Below, piece by piece: positions 36,824 to 44,755 of a stretch of 64,000 nucleotides of DNA. A program made the translations under genes and the position numbers. The DNA lies in contig JASCPE010000001.1 in the NCBI GenBank assembly GCA_029959865.1, positions 620,001 through 684,000 of the forward strand, in the 5' to 3' direction. Under the pieces are notes generated by a model that was not told where the DNA came from, searched no databases, and saw nothing but the letters and a program-made list of their open reading frames with translations. Source of the DNA: Microbacteriaceae bacterium PS02070 (lineage in GTDB: Bacteria > Actinomycetota > Actinomycetes > Actinomycetales > Microbacteriaceae). The stretch's first letter is position 1, and the number at the start of each line of letters is the position of its first letter.

Positions 36824-37321
36824 ATGGCCGGCGAGACCATCATCACGGTCGTGGGAAACCTCACGGCCGACCCCGAGCTGCGCTACACGCAGAACGGGCT
36901 TCCGGTGGCGAACTTCACGATCGCTTCGACGCCTCGTACGTTCGACCGTCAGGCCAACGAGTGGAAGGACGGCGAAGCGCTGTTCCTCCGCGCGTCGGTG
37001 TGGCGCGACTTCGCCGAGCACGTCGCCGGTTCGCTGACGAAGGGCTCCCGCGTCGTTGCGACCGGTCGCCTGAAGCAGCGTTCCTACCAGGACCGTGAGG
37101 GCAACAACCGCACCTCGATCGAGCTTGAGATCGATGAGATCGGTCCGTCGCTGCGCTACGCGACCGCTCAGGTCACTCGCGCCGCATCCGGTGGTGGCGG
37201 TGGCGGCGGTCAGCCGCGCCAGCAGGCGCAGCAGGATGAGCCGTGGGCGACTCCCGGTTCTTCGTCGGCTGCCGACGCGTGGAGCGCTCCCGGCGCCTAC
37301 AGCGACGACACCCCGTTCTAA
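36824..37321 (+). CDS. ssb: Single-stranded DNA-binding protein
   Basis: SSB coats single-stranded DNA and recruits repair and replication proteins. The 165-residue protein has the OB fold (residues 1-110) with [15 protein letters not shown] and [19 protein letters not shown] Gly-rich linker follows, and the acidic C-terminal tip DDTPF is the partner-binding motif. It starts 5 bp after rpsF, the classical rpsF-ssb-rpsR arrangement. Confidence 0.97.
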   Translation: MAGETIITVVGNLTADPELRYTQNGLPVANFTIASTPRTFDRQANEWKDGEALFLRASVWRDFAEHVAGSLTKGSRVVATGRLKQRSYQDREGNNRTSIELEIDEIGPSLRYATAQVTRAASGGGGGGGQPRQQAQQDEPWATPGSSSAADAWSAPGAYSDDTPF

Positions 37322-37348
37322 ATCACACTTACACGTTAGGAAAACACC

Positions 37349-37603
37349 ATGGCTGGAAAGTCTTCTGGTGATCGCCGTAAGCCGCGGAAGGGCGCGAAGA
37401 ACGCCGCTCCCGCGAAGGCGATCCGCGTTGGCGTCATCGACTACAAGGATGTCGCCACGCTTCGCAAGTTCATCTCTGAGCGCGGCAAGATCCGTGCTCG
37501 TCGTATCACCGGTGTGTCGGTGCAGGAGCAGCGTCTGATCGCCAAGGCGATCAAGAACGCGCGCGAAATGGCGCTCCTGCCTTACGCCGGCGCTGGCCGC
37601 TAA
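37349..37603 (+). CDS. rpsR: 30S ribosomal protein S18
   Basis: The 84-residue basic protein contains [19 protein letters not shown] and the C-terminal [20 protein letters not shown] block, both diagnostic of S18. It has a basic, flexible N-terminus. AGGAAAAC precedes the ATG. It lies between ssb and rplI. The zinc-binding cysteines of some S18 paralogues are absent, so this is the zinc-independent form. Confidence 0.97.
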   Translation: MAGKSSGDRRKPRKGAKNAAPAKAIRVGVIDYKDVATLRKFISERGKIRARRITGVSVQEQRLIAKAIKNAREMALLPYAGAGR

Positions 37604-37616
37604 GGAGGAGTGAGAC

Positions 37617-38069
37617 ATGGCAAAGCTGATTCTCACGAGTGAAGTCGCCGGCCTCGGTAGTGCCGGTGACGTCATCGAGGTCAAGAACGGGTACGCCCGT
37701 AACTTCCTCATCCCGCAGGGCTTCGCAGTGGCCTGGACGCGCGGTGGCGAGAAGCAGGTGGCATCTATCCGTGCCGCCCGTGACGCTCGCGCGATCCACG
37801 ACCACGAAGAGGCTGTCGCGCTCAAGGACGCCCTCGAGTCGAACACCGTCAAGCTCTCGGTCAAGGCCGGTGGCGAAGGTCGCCTCTTCGGTTCGGTCAA
37901 GACGTCTGATGTCGCGGACGCGGTCAAGGAAGCCGGACTCGGCGACCTCGACAAGCGCAAGATCCACATCACGACGCCGATCAAGTCGGTGGGTGACCAC
38001 GAGGCGACCGTTCGCCTGCGTGACGACATCACCGCAGTGATCAACCTTCAGGTCGTCGCCGCCAAGTAA
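37617..38069 (+). CDS. rplI: 50S ribosomal protein L9
   Basis: L9 is a two-domain large-subunit protein bridged by a long helix. The 150-residue product begins with [37 protein letters not shown], the L9 signature, and ends in a C-terminal domain with [21 protein letters not shown] lies just upstream. It is the last gene of the operon and is followed by a strong terminator. Confidence 0.98.
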   Translation: MAKLILTSEVAGLGSAGDVIEVKNGYARNFLIPQGFAVAWTRGGEKQVASIRAARDARAIHDHEEAVALKDALESNTVKLSVKAGGEGRLFGSVKTSDVADAVKEAGLGDLDKRKIHITTPIKSVGDHEATVRLRDDITAVINLQVVAAK

Positions 38070-38081
38070 GCGACATCCACG

Positions 38082-38123
38082 ACGGCGGGTGCCGTGAGCC
38101 GAAGGGTTCACGGCACCCGCCGT
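38082..38123 (+). terminator. Terminator after rplI
   Basis: A perfect 16-bp stem, 38082-38097 paired with 38108-38123 (ACGGCGGGTGCCGTGA and its complement), encloses a 10-base loop and is followed by TTCG. The long GC stem should stop the rpsF operon. Confidence 0.88.
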
Positions 38124-38304
38124 TTCGTGCGCTCGCGCGGCATTATGGCGGGGTGCGGGACGGGCTGCAAAGCGCCTCCGTCGGGGCGTTTCTCGCGTCG
38201 TTTCGCGGTGTGACGCGCGGGTAAATCAGGGGTTGACAAACCGGGATTCATCCCCAGGCCGTACACGCCTCCAGGAACCTTCAAGCGGCACTTCAACCAA
38301 TTCT

Positions 38305-38446
38305 TCATCCACAGCCTGTGTGAAAATATTGCTCAGGTCAGAGCGATATTTTGCGAGAGAATTCGAGTAACGTCGCCGACTTTTCCACAGGAGTTGTACA
38401 CAGGCGTCGCGGCGTTTCGTGCAATCTCTCCACAGACTTATCCACA
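38305..38446. promoter_or_regulatory. DnaA-box cluster in front of dnaB
   Basis: The rplI-dnaB gap carries a perfect DnaA box TTATCCACA (38438-38446). TCATCCACA (38305-38313) and TTTTCCACA (38381-38389) each have one mismatch, and TTGTACACA (38394-38402) has two. The cluster lies 80-220 bp before the dnaB start. Whether it regulates dnaB or titrates DnaA is not known. Confidence 0.65.
38323..38352. repeat. AT-rich 12-bp inverted repeat upstream of dnaB
   Basis: AAAATATTGCTC (38323-38334) and GAGCGATATTTT (38341-38352) pair over 12 bp with one mismatch around a 6-base spacer. It is strikingly AT-rich for this genome and sits among the DnaA boxes. It could be an operator, a structural element or a binding site for a nucleoid protein. 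Confidence 0.6.
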
Positions 38447-38526
38447 GGGCGATTTGCGGGTGTCGGAGCCCCTCTCTAGCGTGTACGAAGGTCTCGCCAG
38501 AGAGGCCGAGAGGGAGGGCTCACTGC

Positions 38527-39900
38527 ATGTCTATTGCCGACGTTTCTGAAGAGCGTTTCGGCGGGCAGCGAGAGCACGAGCGGACTCCTCCGCACGATCT
38601 TCTCGCGGAGCAGAGCACCCTCGGCGGGATGCTCCTTTCCAAGGATGCGGTGGCCGATGTCATCGAGACGTTGCGCGGTCCGGACTTCTACGTCCCCAAG
38701 CATGAGCTCATCTACGACGCGATCCACTCGCTGTACGCGCACGGGGAGCCGACCGATGTGGTTGCCGTCACCGACGAGCTCATCAAGTCGGGGGAGCTCC
38801 AGCGCGCGGGCGGTGCGGACTACCTGCACAGCCTGACCTCCATCGTCCCGACGGCGGCGAACGCGAGCTACTACGCGTCGATCGTCTCCGAGCGGGCGCT
38901 GCTGCGAAAGCTCGTGGAGGCGGGCACGCGCATCGTGCAGATGGGCTACAACGGTCAGGGCGACGCGACTGACCTCGTCAACAGTGCTCAGGCGGAGATC
39001 TACGGCGTCACCGGAACCGAAACCTCTGAGGACTACGTCGCGCTGGAAGTCGCGGTGGGATCGGCCATCGAGGAGATCGAGGCCGCGCGCGGCCGCGATG
39101 GCCAGATGACGGGCATCCCCACCGGGTTCGCCGAGTTGGACGAGCTCACCAATGGTCTGCACGGCGGTCAGATGATCGTTGTCGCGGCCCGCCCCGCGAT
39201 GGGTAAGTCGACGCTGGCGCTGGACTTTGCCCGCGCCGCGGCGATCAAGAACAACCAGCCGACGATCTTCTTCTCGCTGGAGATGGGGCGCAGCGAGATC
39301 GCGATGCGTCTGATGAGCGCCGAGGGTGCGGTGCCGCTGCAGAGCATGCGCAAGGGCACGCTTGACACGCGTGACTGGACGACGATTGCGTCCACGCGCG
39401 GCCGCATCAACGACGCACCCCTATTCATCGACGACAGCCCCAACATGACGCTCGTGGAGATCCGCGCGAAGTGCCGGCGCCTCAAGCAGCGCTACGGCTT
39501 GAAGATGGTCGTGATCGACTATCTGCAGCTGATGACCAGCGGCAAGCGCGTCGAGTCGCGTCAGCAGGAGGTCAGTGAGTTCTCGCGCGCGCTGAAGCTC
39601 CTGGCGAAGGAACTCCAGGTGCCGGTGATCGCCCTGTCGCAGTTGAACCGTGGTCCCGAGCAGCGTCAGGATAAGAAGCCCGCGATCAGTGACCTGCGCG
39701 AGTCGGGATCGATCGAGCAGGACGCCGACATGGTGATTCTCCTGCACCGCGAGGCGGCTTACGAGAAGGACAGCCCCCGCGCCGGCGAAGCCGATCTGAT
39801 CGTCGCCAAGCACCGCAACGGCCCGACGGCGACCGTCACCGTCGCCTTCCAGGGCCACTACTCCCGCTTCACCGACATGGCCCCCGGCGACTTCGCGTAG
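38527..39900 (+). CDS. dnaB: Replicative DNA helicase DnaB
   Basis: DnaB is the hexameric 5'-3' helicase of the replication fork. The 457-residue product has the N-terminal primase-interacting domain (PPHDLLAEQSTLGGMLL) and the RecA-like domain with Walker A ARPAMGKST near residues 222-230. FFSLEMGRSEIAMRL, VIDYLQLM and SQLNRGPEQRQDKKP follow. No intein is present. The ATG at 38527 follows GAGAGGGAGG. It is the last core gene before the accessory island. Confidence 0.98.
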   Translation: MSIADVSEERFGGQREHERTPPHDLLAEQSTLGGMLLSKDAVADVIETLRGPDFYVPKHELIYDAIHSLYAHGEPTDVVAVTDELIKSGELQRAGGADYLHSLTSIVPTAANASYYASIVSERALLRKLVEAGTRIVQMGYNGQGDATDLVNSAQAEIYGVTGTETSEDYVALEVAVGSAIEEIEAARGRDGQMTGIPTGFAELDELTNGLHGGQMIVVAARPAMGKSTLALDFARAAAIKNNQPTIFFSLEMGRSEIAMRLMSAEGAVPLQSMRKGTLDTRDWTTIASTRGRINDAPLFIDDSPNMTLVEIRAKCRRLKQRYGLKMVVIDYLQLMTSGKRVESRQQEVSEFSRALKLLAKELQVPVIALSQLNRGPEQRQDKKPAISDLRESGSIEQDADMVILLHREAAYEKDSPRAGEADLIVAKHRNGPTATVTVAFQGHYSRFTDMAPGDFA

Positions 39901-40014
39901 GTGTAGGTTCCTGTAGGTTTTTTTTGAAGTTGTCCTTTTCGCAGATGAATTGTCCACGGTGTGTCCATATGGACATTTCGGCTCGGCGGTTATCGTGTAG
40001 GTTCTCGGCGAAGA

Positions 40015-40027
40015 TGGCGGATTCTTA
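40015..40027 (+). repeat. Left copy of 13-bp flanking repeat
   Basis: TGGCGGATTCTTA occurs here on the plus strand and again on the minus strand at 60452-60464. The two copies bracket the metal/redox island in inverted orientation. Confidence 0.55.
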
Positions 40028-40031
40028 GATG

Positions 40032-40053
40032 AAGTGGCGGACAAGTGGCGGAT
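40032..40053 (+). repeat. Two tandem copies of AAGTGGCGGA
   Basis: AAGTGGCGGAC at 40032-40042 is followed by AAGTGGCGGAT at 40043-40053, an 11-bp tandem repeat differing only in the last base. Together with the TGGCGGA at 40015 this makes three ordered copies, reminiscent of transposase or recombinase binding sites at an element end. Confidence 0.5.
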
Positions 40054-40225
40054 CCGAAAGATTGGTGAGAACGATGCGTGTAAGTGCCGTGTCGGTTCCT
40101 ATCCGAAATGACAGATTCCGCGGGTAGTTGGCATGCACCTAGCAGTCCTGCCATTGGCTGGGGGTGAAGGGTTACTCGCTCACTCGATTAGGGGCGAACC
40201 GGCTACATTCGACAGGCTTGTGCTC

Positions 40226-41209
40226 GTGTGCACAGCTGTGGAGTGGTGGGAGCGGCATCAGGTAGTGCTCTACCTCGCAGCGATCGCCGTGGGTGCGGTG
40301 GTCGGTCTACTCGTGCCGGCGGTGGCGGATCCGCTCGAGTCGGCGATCAATCCCGTGCTCGGGTTGTTGCTGTACGCGACGTTCCTGGGGGTGCCGTTCA
40401 CGGCGATCGGCCGGGCCTTCACGGATTGGCGGTTCCTGGGCGTCGTGCTCGTCCTGAACTTCGTCGTCGTGCCGGTGGTCGTGTTCGGGTTGAGTCGCGC
40501 CGTGGCGGCTGATCAGGCGGTGCTCGTTGGGGTGTTGTTCGTGCTGCTGACGCCGTGTGTGGATTACGTGATTGTGTTCACTGGCCTGGCTGGCGGTGCA
40601 CGTGCGCGGCTGCTTGCTGCCACGCCCCTGCTGATGCTTCTGCAGATCGTGTTGCTGCCGGTGTACCTGTGGCTGATGGCCGGCGCCGAGGTGGTGGGTG
40701 CGTTCGACCCGCATCCGTTCGTGGAGGCATTTCTGTTGTTGATCGTGCTGCCGCTCGTTCTCGCCGCCGCCACGCAGCTGCTGGCGAAACGGTTCCGTGC
40801 CGGCCGCGCGATCGAGGGCGTGGTGCTGGCGGCAATGGTGCCGCTGATGATGCTGACTCTCGCCGTGGTGATCGGCTCGCAGGTCTTCGGCGTGAGCAGC
40901 GCTCTCGGCCAGCTGCTAATCGCGGTTCCCGTGTTCGTCGTGTTCGTCCTAATCGTGGCACCACTCGGTGCGCTCCTCGGGAGCGCGGCACGCTTGGATG
41001 TTCCCAGCCGCCGGGCGGCCACGTTCAGCGGGGTCACCCGCAACTCGCTGGTCGTGCTCCCGCTCGCTCTCGCGCTGCCGGCATCTTTCGCTCTGACGCC
41101 GTTGGTTGTAGTGACTCAGACCTTGGTGGAGCTCGTCGCAATGGTGGTCATGGTCGCCGGGGTACCGCGACTCATCCGCCCTCGCATTAGTACAGCGGAG
41201 AATGTATAG
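40226..41209 (+). CDS. ACR3/bile-acid-symporter-type arsenite efflux protein
   Basis: This polytopic protein of about 327 residues has around ten membrane segments. It carries LLTPCVDYVIVFTGLAGG, with a conserved Cys near residue 111 that in ACR3 proteins is needed for arsenite transport. The C-half has RAATFSGVTRNSLVVLPLALALP, a family hallmark. It probably exports arsenite or a related oxyanion. The start is uncertain: GTG 40226 or 40238 fit family length, while an ATG at 40133 would add an unlikely leader. cmtR begins at its end, so arsenic and cadmium/lead functions may be co-transcribed. Confidence 0.82.
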   Translation: MCTAVEWWERHQVVLYLAAIAVGAVVGLLVPAVADPLESAINPVLGLLLYATFLGVPFTAIGRAFTDWRFLGVVLVLNFVVVPVVVFGLSRAVAADQAVLVGVLFVLLTPCVDYVIVFTGLAGGARARLLAATPLLMLLQIVLLPVYLWLMAGAEVVGAFDPHPFVEAFLLLIVLPLVLAAATQLLAKRFRAGRAIEGVVLAAMVPLMMLTLAVVIGSQVFGVSSALGQLLIAVPVFVVFVLIVAPLGALLGSAARLDVPSRRAATFSGVTRNSLVVLPLALALPASFALTPLVVVTQTLVELVAMVVMVAGVPRLIRPRISTAENV

Positions 41210-41216
41210 TCAGCCT
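41205..41216 (+). promoter_or_regulatory. Candidate leaderless promoter of cmtR
   Basis: TATAGT at 41205-41210, a good -10 box, is followed by six bases and then the GTG of cmtR at 41217. This places the transcription start on or next to the start codon, the pattern of leaderless actinobacterial mRNAs. No convincing -35 box is seen. It overlaps the end of the exporter gene. Confidence 0.55.
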
Positions 41217-41552
41217 GTGCTGACTCTTACTTCTCGCCTCGATGTGATGAACCGGCTGGGTCGGGCGATGGCCGACCCGACCCGTTCCCGGATCCTCCTC
41301 ACACTGCTGGACGCTCCCGGCTACCCGGCTGAGCTGGCACGAGATCTCGAGCTGACCCGCACGAACGTCTCGAATCATCTGACGTGCCTGCGGGGCTGCG
41401 GGTTGATCGTCGCCACACCGGAAGGTCGGCGCACCCGGTATGAGATCGCCGACCCGCATCTGACCCAGGGGTTGCGACAGCTGCTCGAGGCGGTCGTCGC
41501 CGTCGACGAGGGCGCCCCGTGCATGGACGATCAGTGCGAGTGCTGCGCATGA
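41217..41552 (+). CDS. cmtR: CmtR-type ArsR repressor (Cd/Pb sensor)
   Basis: The 111-residue winged-helix repressor matches the CmtR type. With the GTG start at 41217 the metal-ligand cysteines fall at residues 57 and 61 (TCLRGCG, in the recognition helix) and 102 (GAPC), the numbering of Mycobacterium tuberculosis CmtR. The tail ends in extra cysteines (DDQCECCA). Metal binding should release DNA and induce the operon. An upstream ATG at 41202 would add five residues and spoil the alignment. Its stop overlaps the next start (ATGA). Confidence 0.93.
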   Translation: MLTLTSRLDVMNRLGRAMADPTRSRILLTLLDAPGYPAELARDLELTRTNVSNHLTCLRGCGLIVATPEGRRTRYEIADPHLTQGLRQLLEAVVAVDEGAPCMDDQCECCA

Positions 41553-41893
41553 GCCTCATCGACCGTGACCTGCTGCCGGTGGCCTGCACGCTGACGCCCG
41601 GCGCTGGTGCTGCACAGCTAGCCGCGTGGCAGGAATTCAACGACGACTACCTCCTCGACATCGACAGGACGGCCGCCCAGATCACCGTCCACTACCCAAA
41701 GATCGACGACGCGACCGCCCGGCTGACGGAGCTGGTCCGCACCGAGCAGTCCTGCTGCGCGTTCGCGACTTGGGCGATCGACACGACCCACCCCGACCTG
41801 CGCCTTTCCGTTACCGGCACCGATGACGCACTGGCCGCGCTCACGTTCCTAGAGCAGACGCCCGCCCCCGCAACGAAGGAGAGCGTGCAGTGA
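41549..41893 (+). CDS. Small protein between cmtR and P1B ATPase gene
   Basis: The 114-residue soluble protein has no named domain that I can assign. It begins MSLIDRDLLPVACTLTPGAGA and carries the motif EQSCCAFATWAI, an adjacent Cys pair that could bind metal. In M. tuberculosis a small gene also lies between cmtR and ctpG, so this is a recurring arrangement. It overlaps both neighbours by 4 bp, which implies a stoichiometric partner. A metallochaperone role is a guess. Confidence 0.8.
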   Translation: MSLIDRDLLPVACTLTPGAGAAQLAAWQEFNDDYLLDIDRTAAQITVHYPKIDDATARLTELVRTEQSCCAFATWAIDTTHPDLRLSVTGTDDALAALTFLEQTPAPATKESVQ

Positions 41894-43995
41894 GCGAAGA
41901 GTGTTGCGGCCCCAACGAGCCGCGCAAGCCCGGTACGGTCCGGCGCATCGAACTGTCCCGGCCGCTCTCGACCGGTGACGCCTGCTGCGCCGCGGAACCC
42001 TCCTCCAAGACCGCGGCGCCAAGCGCGGTGCACGATGCGGGCGATGCCTGCTGCGGCCCCGACCTCGCCACCACCCCCACCGAGGCGGACGAGGAGCCGG
42101 AGGTCCGCCCGCCCTGGTGGCGCGACTTCGCGTTGCTTCCCTCCGCGCTGTCCGGGCTGTTCCTCCTCGCCGGATACACGTTCGAGTGGACTGGTCTGCA
42201 CATCCCGGCGCTGGTGCTGCAGTGGGCGGCGCTGCTCGCCGGCGCCTACACCTTCGTCCCCGGCGCGATCCGCCGCCTCATCCGCGGTCGCCTCGGGGTC
42301 GGGCTGCTGATGACCATCGCCGCGATCGGCGCGGTCCTGCTCGGCCACGTTGGCGAGGCCGCGACCCTGGCGTTCCTGTTCTCCCTGGCCGAGGCGCTTG
42401 AAGACCGGGCGATGGACCGCGCCAAGGAAGGCTTGCGCGCCCTTCTGTCCCTCATCCCCGACACTGTCCGCGTCTCCCGCCTAACCAGCGACGTCACGAT
42501 CCCCGCCGCGGACGTGCGTGAGCTGGACATCCTCGTCATCGGTGCCGGCGATCGCATCGCCACAGACGGCGTGGTCGTGGAGGATAGGTCGAGCCTGGAC
42601 ACGTCGGCGATCACGGGCGAGTCGATCCCGGTCGAGGTCGGCCCCGGCGATCCGGTCGCCGCCGGTTCGGTCAACGGGGCGGCGACGTTGCGGATCGAGG
42701 CAACTGCGGACGGCCGCGACAACTCCCTCACCCAGATCGTCGCCCTCGTGGAGCAGGCCCACGCCCGCAAGGGCAACCGGGCACGCCTCGCCGACCGGAT
42801 CGCGAAGCCGCTCGTTCCCGTCGTCCTGATCGCCGCTGCCGTGGTCGCCCTGTTCGGGCTGCTGGTCGGCGACCCGTGGACCTGGATCGAACGCGCCCTC
42901 GTCGTCCTGGTTGCGGCATCCCCGTGCGCGCTGGCCATCGCGGTGCCCGTGACGGTGATCAGCGCGATCGGAGCGGCGTCAAAGTTCGGCGTCGTCATCA
43001 AGTCAGGTGAAGCGTTCGAGCAGCTCGGCACGATCCGCGCCGTCGCCCTCGACAAGACCGGCACCCTCACCCGCAACGAGCCCACCGTCGTCGACGTCCA
43101 GCCCGCACCCGGTATCACCCGCGACGACCTGCTCGCCTGGGCCGCCGCCGTGGAGGCCACCAGCACCCACCCCCTCGCCGCGGCCATCATCGCGGCCGCA
43201 CCCGTCGCCAGCCCCGCAACGGAGGTGGTCGAGGAGGCCGGGCATGGCATCACCGGGACCGTCGACGGCCGGGCGATCCGGGTCGGCAATGTCCGCTGGC
43301 TCCATCCCGCCGGCCAGCAGTTGAACGCGGAGGCGATTGCCGCGCAGGGCATGACCGTCGTCGTGGTCGAGGCGGACGGGCAGATCGCCGGCCTGATCGG
43401 CGTGCGGGACGAGCTGCGCCCGGAGTCGGCCGAGACGGTCCGGATGCTGCAGTCGCAGGGCATTGAGACCATCATGCTCACCGGCGACAACACCCGCACC
43501 GCCCACGCCATCGCCGCCGAGGCGGGCGTAACCGACGTTCGCGCCGAGCAGCTGCCCGCCGACAAGGCCGCCGCGATTGAGGCGCTCGTCACGCAGCAAC
43601 CGACCGCGATGGTCGGCGACGGCATCAACGACGCCCCGGCACTGGCGACGGCGACGGTCGGGATCGCGATGGGTGTGAAAGGCTCCGCGGCGGCGATCGA
43701 GTCCGCCGACGTCGCCTTCATCGGCCACGACCTCCGCCTCATCCCCGGCGCCCTCGCCCACGCCCGCCGCGGCCGACGCATCATGACCGCCAACATCGGT
43801 CTGGCTCTGGCGATCATCGTCGCGCTGTTCCCGCTCGCCCTGTTCGGCATCCTCGGGCTCGCCGGCGTCGTGCTGGTGCATGAGATCGCCGAGGTCGTCG
43901 TCATCCTCAATGGCGTCCGCGCCGCCCGTCGCCCCGCTGCGCTACGGCAACTCGCCACGGTGCCCGCTCGCCAGCCCGAACCCGCCCACGCCTGA
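41890..43995 (+). CDS. ctpG: Heavy-metal P1B-type ATPase (CtpG-like, Cd/Pb/Zn export)
   Basis: The 701-residue transporter uses ATP to export soft divalent metals. The N-terminus lacks a typical HMA domain but has three Cys-pair motifs (EECCGP, DACCAAE, DACCGPD) likely to bind metal. Core motifs are TGES, the membrane SPC (C346), the phosphorylation site DKTGTLT (D388) and GDGINDAPAL. The last transmembrane region reads VVLVHEIAEVVVI, unlike the Asp-Gly signature of ZntA/CadA. The GTG start overlaps the upstream stop. Control by CmtR is inferred from synteny. Confidence 0.93.
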   Translation: MSEECCGPNEPRKPGTVRRIELSRPLSTGDACCAAEPSSKTAAPSAVHDAGDACCGPDLATTPTEADEEPEVRPPWWRDFALLPSALSGLFLLAGYTFEWTGLHIPALVLQWAALLAGAYTFVPGAIRRLIRGRLGVGLLMTIAAIGAVLLGHVGEAATLAFLFSLAEALEDRAMDRAKEGLRALLSLIPDTVRVSRLTSDVTIPAADVRELDILVIGAGDRIATDGVVVEDRSSLDTSAITGESIPVEVGPGDPVAAGSVNGAATLRIEATADGRDNSLTQIVALVEQAHARKGNRARLADRIAKPLVPVVLIAAAVVALFGLLVGDPWTWIERALVVLVAASPCALAIAVPVTVISAIGAASKFGVVIKSGEAFEQLGTIRAVALDKTGTLTRNEPTVVDVQPAPGITRDDLLAWAAAVEATSTHPLAAAIIAAAPVASPATEVVEEAGHGITGTVDGRAIRVGNVRWLHPAGQQLNAEAIAAQGMTVVVVEADGQIAGLIGVRDELRPESAETVRMLQSQGIETIMLTGDNTRTAHAIAAEAGVTDVRAEQLPADKAAAIEALVTQQPTAMVGDGINDAPALATATVGIAMGVKGSAAAIESADVAFIGHDLRLIPGALAHARRGRRIMTANIGLALAIIVALFPLALFGILGLAGVVLVHEIAEVVVILNGVRAARRPAALRQLATVPARQPEPAHA

Positions 43996-44051
43996 CCACC
44001 GACCCCTCGCCCCGCGGTGGCAGAACACCGCCCGACTTGGAACCGGCCCTT

Positions 44052-44165
44052 GTGAAGACCCCCATCAAAGCCACCTTCGCCACCGTTGCCGTCGTCATCG
44101 TCCTGGTTGACCGGCTAGCCGCGCCGGACCCGGCCGGCGCTGCCGGCGCTCCCGTGCTCGGGTGA
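44052..44165 (+). pseudogene. Remnant of a DsbA-like gene 5' end
   Basis: A 37-codon frame starting at GTG 44052 reads MKTPIKATFATVAVVIVL. This closely matches the first 18 residues of the DsbA-like protein encoded at 44756 (MKTPVKATLVTIAVVVVM), after which similarity stops and the frame ends. It looks like a decayed duplicate or a recombination scar behind the ATPase gene. It has no catalytic Cys pair and is unlikely to be functional. Confidence 0.65.
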
Positions 44166-44210
44166 ACCGGGCTCCGAATGGGTTTAGGTGCGCACGGTAG
44201 GCTGTGGGCG

Positions 44211-44663
44211 ATGGTCTCTTCGGCCCGGACTCCGCGCTCCACGACGCTGAATGAGCAATTGTTGATAATGAGGCTCATTACCAGCGTCGGTTTGGCGCTG
44301 CTGCTGATGTTGGGTCTGGCAGCGACGGGTCACACAGAGGCGGACGGTTCGACTCCTGTTCCGCTGGTGATTTCTGGGTTCATGGACCCCCACGTCGAGC
44401 CCGTGGCAGACGCCCCAGTCGAGCATGAGGCGGTCGCCGGTGGCGTCGTTTCTGGGCCGAACGCGTTGGTGGGCGCTGCGCTGTGCATGTTGGGCGTGTT
44501 GTGCGGGCTGACGTTCATGGTGGTGCTGCGGGGGTTGTGGCGTCGGCGGATGCCTCCGGTTCTCGGTGACGGGCCACGGATGCCTTCGCTGCTTCCGGCG
44601 CCGGCTGCCCGTGCTCACCCGATTGTCTTTTCGTTGACGCAGTTGGGTCTTTCCCGAACCTGA
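44211..44663 (+). CDS. Small membrane protein (DUF6153-like)
   Basis: The product has an N-terminal hydrophobic segment (LITSVGLALLLMLGLAATGH) and a His/Glu/Val-containing middle. A second membrane segment (LVGAALCMLGVLCGLTFMVVL) and a basic, proline-rich tail follow. This resembles DUF6153 proteins common in actinobacterial metal islands; function unknown. The start is ambiguous. ATG 44211 follows a TAGGCT box at 44198-44203 and could be leaderless (150 residues), whereas ATG 44268 gives 131 residues and lies inside a palindrome. Confidence 0.65.
   Translation: MVSSARTPRSTTLNEQLLIMRLITSVGLALLLMLGLAATGHTEADGSTPVPLVISGFMDPHVEPVADAPVEHEAVAGGVVSGPNALVGAALCMLGVLCGLTFMVVLRGLWRRRMPPVLGDGPRMPSLLPAPAARAHPIVFSLTQLGLSRT
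44266..44280. promoter_or_regulatory. 15-bp palindrome over a possible start codon
   Basis: TAATGAGGCTCATTA is a perfect 7-bp inverted repeat around one central base; a further ATGAG half-site lies at 44251-44255. AT-rich palindromes of this kind resemble sites of Fur/Zur-type metal repressors. The candidate ATG at 44268 lies inside it. Confidence 0.45.
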
Positions 44664-44755
44664 CATTGTGGCACGCCACCCTTTCCGGGTGGCGCTTCGT
44701 CCCGGGCTGCGTGCCCGGGTTCTGTCCTGTGCCGTGTCTTGGTTTGGAGTACCCG

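Larger units (their letters stand above)
39901..40225. other. Non-coding junction between dnaB and the metal island
   Basis: No gene is seen here. The stretch is noticeably less GC-rich than its surroundings. It contains the direct repeat GTGTAGGTTC at 39901-39910 and 39995-40004, an 8-T run near 39919, and the perfect 14-bp palindrome TGTCCATATGGACA at 39962-39975. Three TGGCGGA copies lie at 40015, 40035 and 40046. This repeat-rich junction is a candidate end of a mobile element, though no recombinase gene is adjacent. Confidence 0.55.
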
